The notes below the pieces were generated by a model. The model saw only the letters and a program-made list of their open reading frames with translations. It was not told the DNA's origin and made no database searches. DNA of 64,000 bases. Source: Phil1 sp964612925 (GTDB lineage Bacteria; Bacillota; Clostridia; Christensenellales; CAG-138). The translations under genes and the position numbers were made by a program. Location of the stretch: the NCBI GenBank assembly GCA_964612925.1, contig CAZTFU010000002.1, positions 65,042-129,041 on the forward strand, written 5' to 3'. Position 1 is the stretch's first letter; every line of letters starts with the position of its first letter. Of the stretch, positions 58,580 to 64,000 are shown piece after piece.

Positions 58580-58581
58580 AC

Positions 58582-59907
58582 ATGGCAAAGCCGCTTGTGG
58601 CCGTTGTAGGCCGCCCAAACGTGGGCAAATCCACGTTTTTCAACAAAATAACAGGAAAGCGCATAGCAATAGTTGAAGATACTCCGGGTGTTACAAGGGA
58701 TAGGATATACGCCGATGGTGAATGGCTTTCCTATACCTTCACGCTTATCGATACGGGCGGTATAGAGCCGCTGCGCGAGGATATAATAAGCAAGCAAATG
58801 CGAAGGCAGGCCGAGCTTGCAATAGAAACGGCGGATGTTATTGTGTTCCTTGTTGACGGACGTGAGGGTCTTACCGCCGCCGACTCTGAAGTGGCCGAAA
58901 TGCTCCGCCGTTCAAAAAAACCGGTTGTACTTGCGGTCAATAAGATAGATCATCCCAAGTACGCCGATGCTTTGTACGACTTCTACGAACTCGGTATAGG
59001 TGAGCCCATAACAATATCCGCCGAACAGGGGCTTGGCTTGGGCGACGTGCTTGATGAAGTCGTATCATATTTCCCTGACAGAACAGGCGAGGAGGATGGA
59101 GAAACTACCCGCGTTGCGGTCGTCGGTAAGCCGAATGTTGGCAAATCGAGCCTTGTCAACGCCTTACTCGGCAGTGAACGAACAATAGTAAGCAATATAC
59201 CCGGCACCACAAGAGATGCAATTGACTCTCCATTCAGTTTTGACGGAAAGGATTATATTCTTGTTGATACGGCAGGCATACGCCGCAAGCGTTCGATAGA
59301 GGACGAAAGCATAGAGCGTTACAGCGTTATCCGCTCACTTGCGGCCATACGCCGCTGTGACATAGCACTTATTGTTGTTGATGCGGAACAAGGATTAAGC
59401 GAACAGGATGTAAGAATAGCGGGCTATGTTCATGAAGAGGGTAAGGCGAGCGTGCTTGTGGTAAACAAATGGGATCTTATAGAAAAGGATACCCATACCA
59501 TGAACGAATTTAAGAAAAAGCTTGCCGTTGATCTTGCATTCATGGAATATGTTCCGATGATATTCATCTCCGCCCTTACGGGGCAGAGAGTAAACAAGAT
59601 AATGGATGTTGCAAACGAAGCATATCGCCAGAACAGTGCAAGAATATCCACGGGTACTCTTAACGATATAATCGCAGAGGCCATATCCGTTGCAGAACCA
59701 CCTTCCGACAAGGGGCGCAGGCTTAGAATCTATTACGGTACTCAGCCCTCATCAAACCCGCCCACATTTGTACTTTTCGTCAATGATCCGGAGCTTATGC
59801 ATTTCTCTTACAAGAGATATCTTGAGAACTTCTTCCGCAAATCTTTTGGGTTGACTCAAACGCCAATTCGGCTTAACGTGCGCGGCAAGACGAAACCTGA
59901 AATGTAA
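58582..59907 (+). CDS. der: Ribosome biogenesis GTPase Der (EngA)
   Basis: The 441-residue protein has two tandem GTPase domains and is needed for 50S assembly. GD1 holds GRPNVGKST (about 8-16), DTGG and NKID; GD2 holds GKPNVGKSS (about 183-191), DTAG and NKWD. A C-terminal KH-like domain (about 350-441) follows. It begins 2 bases after DUF512 and ends at a strong terminator. In many Clostridia plsY and gpsA lie between der and spoIVA; here they do not. Confidence 0.96.
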   Translation: MAKPLVAVVGRPNVGKSTFFNKITGKRIAIVEDTPGVTRDRIYADGEWLSYTFTLIDTGGIEPLREDIISKQMRRQAELAIETADVIVFLVDGREGLTAADSEVAEMLRRSKKPVVLAVNKIDHPKYADALYDFYELGIGEPITISAEQGLGLGDVLDEVVSYFPDRTGEEDGETTRVAVVGKPNVGKSSLVNALLGSERTIVSNIPGTTRDAIDSPFSFDGKDYILVDTAGIRRKRSIEDESIERYSVIRSLAAIRRCDIALIVVDAEQGLSEQDVRIAGYVHEEGKASVLVVNKWDLIEKDTHTMNEFKKKLAVDLAFMEYVPMIFISALTGQRVNKIMDVANEAYRQNSARISTGTLNDIIAEAISVAEPPSDKGRRLRIYYGTQPSSNPPTFVLFVNDPELMHFSYKRYLENFFRKSFGLTQTPIRLNVRGKTKPEM

Positions 59908-59919
59908 TTTATACACATT

Positions 59920-59943
59920 GCCCTCTTTATTGAGGGCTTTTTT
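59920..59943 (+). terminator. Terminator after der
   Basis: GCCCTC (59920-59925) and GAGGGC (59932-59937) enclose a 6-base loop and are followed by six T residues (59938-59943). Confidence 0.9.
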
Positions 59944-60015
59944 GCATTAAAGCGCAATTGAGCACATATATTTTTCCATAGCAAGAACTTAGCCTAAGGG
60001 GAAGGAGCCTTTTGT

Positions 60016-61491
60016 ATGGATAGAAATGAGCTATATTCAAGCATTGCAGCACGCACGGGAGGGGATATCTATATAGGCGTTGTCGGCCCCGTGCGAACCG
60101 GTAAATCCACATTTATCAAAAAATTCATAGATACGCTTATCATGCCGACAATATCGGATGAATACGAGCGCGCACGCCTTACCGACGAGTTGCCGCAGAG
60201 TGCCGCAGGCAGAACCATCATGACAACTCAGCCGAGTTTTATTCCCAACGAAGCGGCAGAGCTTACCATTGGCGATGACGCAAAATGCCGCATACGCCTT
60301 GTTGACTGCGTAGGTTATATGGTCAGGGGTGCCGTTGGTCATGAAGAGGATAACATGCCGCGTATGGTCCGCACGCCATGGAGTGAAGAAGAAATGCCTT
60401 TTGACCGCGCGGCCGAAATAGGAACAAGAAAGGTGATCACCGACCATTCAACAATAGGCATTGTCGTCACGACCGATGGCAGCATAACACAGATACCGCG
60501 TGAGGATTATGTTTCGGCCGAAGAAAGGGTCGTAAATGAGCTGAGGGAGCAGGGGAGACCATTTGTAATACTACTGAACAGTACGCACGATACAAACCCC
60601 GAAACACTCGATTTGGTCTCCACGCTTCAGGAAAAATACGGTGTTCCCGTAAAAGCGATAAACGTACTTGAGATTTCCGCGGAACAGCTAAATCATGTAC
60701 TTGAGCTTGCCCTGCTTGAATTTCCCATACGCTCAGTCACGATAAATATTCCCGATTGGGTGGGTGAGCTTGGGATGGATCATTATCTCATAAGCCGAAT
60801 AATCACTCCCCTAAGCACGGCAGATGGCATAACCAAAATGCGCGATTACGGTTCGCTTTGCGGCATTCTTTCCGATATAGACGATTACGAGCAGCCGCGT
60901 ATTGAGTCGGTATTACTCGGAAGCGGCGAAATATCCGTTGAACTGCGCCCGATAAGCAGTATGTTCTATAAGATTCTTGGTGAGGAATGCGGTTACGAAA
61001 TCAAAGATGATGCACATTTGGTGGCATCCATTAAGTCCTTTGTTGCCGCCAAGAAGGAATATGACAGAATAGAGGGCGCACTCCGCTGTGCAAAAAGCAC
61101 GGGATACGGCATGGTACCACCTGAGCTTGATGAAATGGTGCTTGAAGAACCCGAAATAGTGCGACAAGGCAACCGCTTTGGCGTTAGGCTGAAGGCCAAG
61201 GCCAGCGGTCTGCATATTCTGAAGGTGGATATTGCATCCGAAGTTGCGCCGCTTGTCGGTACCGAGGAGCAGAGCGAAGCTTTCATGGCCTACCTTATGG
61301 ATACATTTGAAAAGGATCCCCAAAAGCTTTGGCAGACAGACATTTTCGGCAAATCACTGCGCGATATGATACGCGAAAGCATGGCGGTAAAGGTGAACTC
61401 AATGCCCGAAAACGTTCAGCAAAGATTGCATGATACCGTAGAAAAAATGGTCAATGACGGATGCACGGGCCTAATCTGCATAATGCTTTAA
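60016..61491 (+). CDS. spoIVA: Stage IV sporulation protein A (spore coat ATPase SpoIVA)
   Basis: The 491-residue protein is the mother-cell ATPase that polymerises into the basement layer of the spore coat. It has a TRAFAC-type P-loop domain with Walker A GPVRTGKST (about 24-32), a RTIMTTQPSFIPNEA switch (about 66-80), LVDCVGYMVRGAVGHEE (about 95-111) and a C-terminal region needed for assembly, ending in TGLICIML. Length equals the Bacillus protein. AAGGGGAAGGAG precedes the ATG. A sigma-E promoter is expected between der's terminator and the start, but I found no good match. Confidence 0.97.
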   Translation: MDRNELYSSIAARTGGDIYIGVVGPVRTGKSTFIKKFIDTLIMPTISDEYERARLTDELPQSAAGRTIMTTQPSFIPNEAAELTIGDDAKCRIRLVDCVGYMVRGAVGHEEDNMPRMVRTPWSEEEMPFDRAAEIGTRKVITDHSTIGIVVTTDGSITQIPREDYVSAEERVVNELREQGRPFVILLNSTHDTNPETLDLVSTLQEKYGVPVKAINVLEISAEQLNHVLELALLEFPIRSVTINIPDWVGELGMDHYLISRIITPLSTADGITKMRDYGSLCGILSDIDDYEQPRIESVLLGSGEISVELRPISSMFYKILGEECGYEIKDDAHLVASIKSFVAAKKEYDRIEGALRCAKSTGYGMVPPELDEMVLEEPEIVRQGNRFGVRLKAKASGLHILKVDIASEVAPLVGTEEQSEAFMAYLMDTFEKDPQKLWQTDIFGKSLRDMIRESMAVKVNSMPENVQQRLHDTVEKMVNDGCTGLICIML

Positions 61492-61500
61492 CAGAATAAA

Positions 61501-61538
61501 ACGGCAGGGGAGTAGAGCTTACTACTGCACCCTGCCGT
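61501..61538. terminator. Bidirectional terminator between spoIVA and the MATE gene
   Basis: ACGGCAGGG (61501-61509) pairs with CCCTGCCGT (61530-61538) and inner AGTAG/CTACT arms extend the stem. T-rich tails lie on both sides (ATTTAATT on plus, TTTTATT on minus), so it can end both convergent transcripts. Confidence 0.85.
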
Positions 61539-61574
61539 ATTTAATTCAACAATTACGCCTATGAACGGTCAAGC

Positions 61575-62918
61575 TCAATCGAAAGAATGAATCCAATCCG
61601 CCTTGAGGTAATACACAAGGAACACCACACAGCTTACGCACCATGTTATCGGATATGCCCAGAATATGGTTTCGATAACAGGAAAGGCTTTTACGGCAAC
61701 AGTTATGTATGCAACCCTCAGCACACACCAGCAGCCGAGCATTGTGAACATGGGTACCTTAGCCCTTCCTGCACCCCTCATAACGGCGGAAATGCCATGT
61801 GCAAAAGCAAGTGCAAAGAAGAAGAAGCACTCTGTACGCATTTGCGATATGCCTATGCTGAGTACCGCGGGATCATCATTAAATATCTTTAGTACCGTTG
61901 GGCATACAAAATAGAGAATAACGCCAAATGCTTCCGCCATAAGCATTGCCGCCAAAACGCCAAAGCGTGCGCCTTGTTTTGCACGCTCATATTGCCGCGC
62001 ACCAAGGTTTTGACTTACAAACGTTGTAATTGCGGCCGCAAATGCGGTTATCGGCAAAAACACAAAGCCCTCGGTTTTGGAATATGAACCGCATCCTGCC
62101 ATGGCTTCGGCGCCAAATATATTAATGTTGCTTTGAACAAAAACATTTGCTATTGATATTATCGAGTTCTGTATTCCGGACGGTATACCCTGACCCGCAA
62201 TTTGGCGTAGCAAAGGAAAATCAAAGCGAATTTTTCTAAAGACTACCTTTTCGGGACCCGATGAACGCAGTAACTTTATAAAGCACATGATTGAACTTAC
62301 GGCCTGGCTTATAACCGTTGCAATGGCGGCACCCGCAACACCCATCTTAAATGGCCCAACAAACAGAATATCAAGCACAACATTCAATATGGACGAAAAG
62401 ATAAGATAATAAAGCGGCGTCTTGCTGTCTCCCACGGCGCGAAGTATACCCATGCATGTGTTGTACATGAGAGAGAAAAAACTGCCAAGGAAGTATATTC
62501 TGAAGTAAGTAATTGAAATGGGAAGAATCTCTTCCGGCGTGTTCATCAATACCAGTATTTGAGGTGCAAGAAAAAGACCCACCACGGTCAAAAGCAGCCC
62601 GCATACCGCGCCGAATGCAATGTTGGTATGAACGGCCTTATTCATCATTTCAAAGTCTTTTGCGCCAAAATAGCGGCTTATTATGACGCCTGCGCCGAGC
62701 GATAGCCCCATGAAAAAGCCCGTCATCATAAAAATAAGGTTTCCGCTACTTGATACGGCTGCAAGGGCATCCTTACCTACAAAATTGCCGACAATAACGC
62801 TGTCCGCAGTATTATAGAGCTGCTGGAACAGCTGCCCCAAAAACACAGGCATTGCAAACGTGACCATATGCCGCCATATGGAACCGCTTGTCATGTCGAG
62901 TTTTTTGTCCTTTTGCAT
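61575..62918 (-). CDS. MATE-family multidrug/cation antiporter
   Basis: The 447-residue exporter has about 12 membrane helices and two MatE repeats; the first begins with FAMPVFLGQLFQQLYNTADSVIVGNFVG (in part). It resembles the 11875-13227 protein in layout but is clearly divergent in sequence. The ATG at 62918 follows an AAGGAGAG site. An open frame continues upstream to 63056, but that stretch is the tRNA-Pro gene and its terminator, so it is not coding. It should expel cationic compounds with Na+ or H+ import. Confidence 0.9.
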   Translation of the reverse strand: MQKDKKLDMTSGSIWRHMVTFAMPVFLGQLFQQLYNTADSVIVGNFVGKDALAAVSSSGNLIFMMTGFFMGLSLGAGVIISRYFGAKDFEMMNKAVHTNIAFGAVCGLLLTVVGLFLAPQILVLMNTPEEILPISITYFRIYFLGSFFSLMYNTCMGILRAVGDSKTPLYYLIFSSILNVVLDILFVGPFKMGVAGAAIATVISQAVSSIMCFIKLLRSSGPEKVVFRKIRFDFPLLRQIAGQGIPSGIQNSIISIANVFVQSNINIFGAEAMAGCGSYSKTEGFVFLPITAFAAAITTFVSQNLGARQYERAKQGARFGVLAAMLMAEAFGVILYFVCPTVLKIFNDDPAVLSIGISQMRTECFFFFALAFAHGISAVMRGAGRAKVPMFTMLGCWCVLRVAYITVAVKAFPVIETIFWAYPITWCVSCVVFLVYYLKADWIHSFD

Positions 62919-62951
62919 ATATCTCTCCTTCCTTCGGAATACATAGTAAAC

Positions 62952-62984
62952 AAAAAGAACGACGGAAAAGCCATCGTTCTTTTT
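62952..62984 (-). terminator. Terminator of tRNA-Pro
   Basis: An AAAAAGAACGATGG-type stem (one G-U pair on the minus strand) closes around a 5-base loop just after the tRNA CCA end and is followed by T residues on the minus strand. Confidence 0.8.
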
Positions 62985-62985
62985 A

Positions 62986-63062
62986 TGGTCTGGGTGAGAA
63001 GATTCGAACTTCCGGCCTCTTGAACCCCATTCAAGCACGCTACCAAACTGCGCCACACCCAG
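62986..63062 (-). tRNA. tRNA-Pro (anticodon GGG)
   Basis: The 77-base gene includes an encoded 3' CCA. The acceptor stem CTGGGTG/CACCCAG closes 7 pairs with discriminator A. The anticodon stem CTTGA/TCAAG holds loop ATGGGGT, giving anticodon GGG for CCC (and CCU) codons. The T arm contains GTTCGAATC. It has its own promoter and terminator. Confidence 0.95.
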
Positions 63063-63090
63063 TTAGTCAATCGCATCAGCGACGTTGAAT

Positions 63091-63119
63091 ATATTAGCAC
63101 CACATTACGGATTTGTCAA
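63091..63119 (-). promoter_or_regulatory. Strong promoter of tRNA-Pro
   Basis: On the minus strand a perfect TTGACA (63114-63119), a 17-base spacer and TAATAT (63091-63096) lie about 30 bases upstream of the tRNA 5' end. Confidence 0.8.
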
Positions 63120-63170
63120 CTACTCTTTTTGAATATTTTGCGATAAACGGTCGTAATGTGCGCCAAACGG

Positions 63171-63737
63171 TTATACCATATGCTCTATCAGTATCTTTAC
63201 TCCGATACCTATAAGGATTATTCCCGCAAGAATACCGGCACTTTTTTCAAACATGGAGCCGACTTTCTTACCTATAAGCACGCCTATCGCAGAAAGAGTA
63301 AACGTCACAACGCCTATAACAACGGATGATGACCAGATATTAACTCCCGCCAACGCAAAACTTATTCCGACCGCTAAAGCGTCAATACTTGTTGCGACCG
63401 CCATAACAAATAGCGTTTTTGTGGAAAAGGGATCATCAACCTCTTTTGAGTCGGTATCGCCTTTTATGGAACCGATCACCATGCGTGCTCCTATAAAGGC
63501 AAGCAGGCCAAATGCTACCCAATGGTCAATTTTTTCGATATATGTGCTTACGCCGTTACCAAGCAACCAGCCGATTACCGGCATAAGAAACTGAAAGAAT
63601 CCGAAGAAAAACGCAAGCTTGATTATGCGCTTCGCTCCCGGTGCATCGGATGCTATCCCACTCGATACGGCCACGGCAAATGCATCCATGGACAACGCCA
63701 CGGCAACAAGCAGCAAGTCTACAATACCGATTCCCAT
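63171..63737 (-). CDS. mntP: Putative manganese efflux pump MntP
   Basis: The 188-residue protein has six membrane helices in two repeats of the MntP (DUF204/YebN) family, which exports Mn2+. The two family motifs, ALSMDAFAVAVSSG (about 14-27) and ATSIDALAVGISFALAG (about 115-131), each supply the conserved aspartate. Bacillus YtaF, a sporulation protein, belongs to the same broad family, so a spore role is an alternative. CGGAGGA precedes the ATG. It lies between the tRNA-Leu and tRNA-Pro genes; no yybP-ykoY manganese riboswitch fits in the short leader. Confidence 0.9.
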   Translation of the reverse strand: MGIGIVDLLLVAVALSMDAFAVAVSSGIASDAPGAKRIIKLAFFFGFFQFLMPVIGWLLGNGVSTYIEKIDHWVAFGLLAFIGARMVIGSIKGDTDSKEVDDPFSTKTLFVMAVATSIDALAVGISFALAGVNIWSSSVVIGVVTFTLSAIGVLIGKKVGSMFEKSAGILAGIILIGIGVKILIEHMV

Positions 63738-63769
63738 AAATAATCGTTCCTCCGCTATAAGCTAAAATA

Positions 63770-63787
63770 TGCCCTAACAAAAGGGCA
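63770..63787 (-). terminator. Hairpin between tRNA-Leu and mntP
   Basis: TGCCCT (63770-63775) and AGGGCA (63782-63787) enclose a 6-base loop, followed on the minus strand by TATTTTAG. It may be a backup terminator of the tRNA unit or part of the mntP leader. Confidence 0.5.
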
Positions 63788-63810
63788 GGGGAAAGATGTT
63801 TCTTTTGTGT

Positions 63811-63840
63811 AAAACAAAAGGGCCTCAAACTATGAAGCCC
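63811..63840 (-). terminator. Terminator after tRNA-Leu
   Basis: On the minus strand GGGC-TCA and TGA-GCCC arms (63820-63840) form a stem with two mismatches, followed by TTTTGTTTT. It ends the tRNA-Tyr/tRNA-Leu transcript. Confidence 0.65.
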
Positions 63841-63843
63841 ATC

Positions 63844-63930
63844 TGGTGCGGGAAACAGGACTTGAACCTGCATGAAGTCGCCCTCACACGGACCTGAACC
63901 GTGCGCGTCTGCCAATTCCGCCATTCCCGC
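63844..63930 (-). tRNA. tRNA-Leu (anticodon CAG)
   Basis: The 87-base gene includes an encoded CCA and a long variable arm. Acceptor GCGGGAA/TTCCCGC pairs fully with discriminator A. Anticodon stem CACGG/CCGTG holds loop TTCAGGT, giving anticodon CAG for CUG codons. The T arm contains GTTCAAGTC. Confidence 0.94.
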
Positions 63931-63937
63931 TAATATT

Positions 63938-64000
63938 TGGTGGATGGGGATGGATTCGAACCATCGTAGTCTGTGACAACGGATTTACAGTCCGCTCCCT
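63938..64000 (-). tRNA. tRNA-Tyr (anticodon GTA), cut by the window end
   Basis: The 3' part of the gene, with encoded CCA (63938-63940) and acceptor CCCATCC, T arm GGTTCGAATCC, a long class II variable arm, and anticodon loop CTGTAAA giving GTA. The 5' part lies beyond the window. It is 7 bases upstream of tRNA-Leu on the same strand. Confidence 0.92.

Noticed and set aside
59944..60015. Possible sigma-E promoter upstream of spoIVA (CATATAT and CATAGCAA)
   Set aside because: The two elements are only about 6 bases apart instead of 13-15, so they cannot form a promoter.
63556..63924. Open frame across tRNA-Leu on the minus strand
   Set aside because: It reads through the tRNA and overlaps the MntP start; the tRNA fold and the MntP family match explain the region.

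Overview
The window is a dense, mostly plus-strand stretch of a bacterial chromosome of moderate GC content. Gene content and order point to an endospore-forming member of the Clostridia (Bacillota): spoIIID, sigG, yqfC, yqfD, spoIVA and a PdaB-like deacetylase are present. So are the conserved blocks yqfC-yqfD-phoH-pgpH-ybeY-cdd-era, zapA-mutS2, ruvCAB, ftsK-rimO-pgsA-cinA-recA and DUF512-der-spoIVA. Strong AGGAGG-type ribosome binding sites, occasional TTG starts and many 4-base ATGA gene overlaps fit that group. A run of exactly 100 N at 41683-41782 shows this is a scaffolded draft. I cannot name a genus.

Layout. 1-3.5 kb: an anchored ComEC-type metallo-beta-lactamase-fold protein, converging on a two-gene unit (SDR reductase, GH2 glycosidase). 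3.7-7.3 kb: a heterodimeric ABC exporter with one degenerate ATP site. 7.6-9.0 kb: an AGCS alanine/glycine:cation symporter. 9.1-11.7 kb (minus): a Tet(M)-like ribosomal GTPase fused to a Rae1/YacP-type NYN ribonuclease, the most striking gene here. It is divergent from a MATE exporter, followed by a TetR regulator with nagB. 14.8-18.8 kb: a PdaB-like deacetylase, recD2 and a comF-like gene. 18.8-28.5 kb: the sporulation/translation block (spoIIID, tcdA, sigG, yqfC, yqfD, phoH, pgpH, ybeY, cdd, era) followed by a pyrimidine-nucleoside phosphorylase. 28.5-36.2 kb: polA, coaE, a lytic transglycosylase, an orphan peptide-binding lipoprotein, lspA, an RluD-type synthase and an unknown anchored protein. 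36.3-42.8 kb: zapA, mutS2, then a two-component system with an HtrA protease (envelope stress by analogy with CssRS-HtrA). 43-46 kb: ruvCAB and a DivIVA-like coiled-coil protein. 46.2-50.3 kb: two divergent, poorly characterised envelope proteins, one a zinc-ribbon membrane protein and the other a lipoprotein with a beta-propeller. 50.5-61.5 kb: ftsK, rimO, pgsA, cinA, recA, DUF512, der, spoIVA. 61.6-64 kb (minus): a second MATE exporter, tRNA-Pro, mntP, tRNA-Leu and a truncated tRNA-Tyr.

Together the genes cover DNA repair and chromosome handling (recD2, polA, mutS2, ruvCAB, ftsK, recA), ribosome assembly and maintenance (ybeY, era, der, rimO, rluD, the Tet(M)-NYN fusion, mutS2), envelope building (lspA, pgsA, SLT, PdaB-like, HtrA) and forespore/mother-cell development. 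There are no insertion sequences, phages or CRISPR arrays. Function calls rest on motif and context recognition by eye, without database searches.
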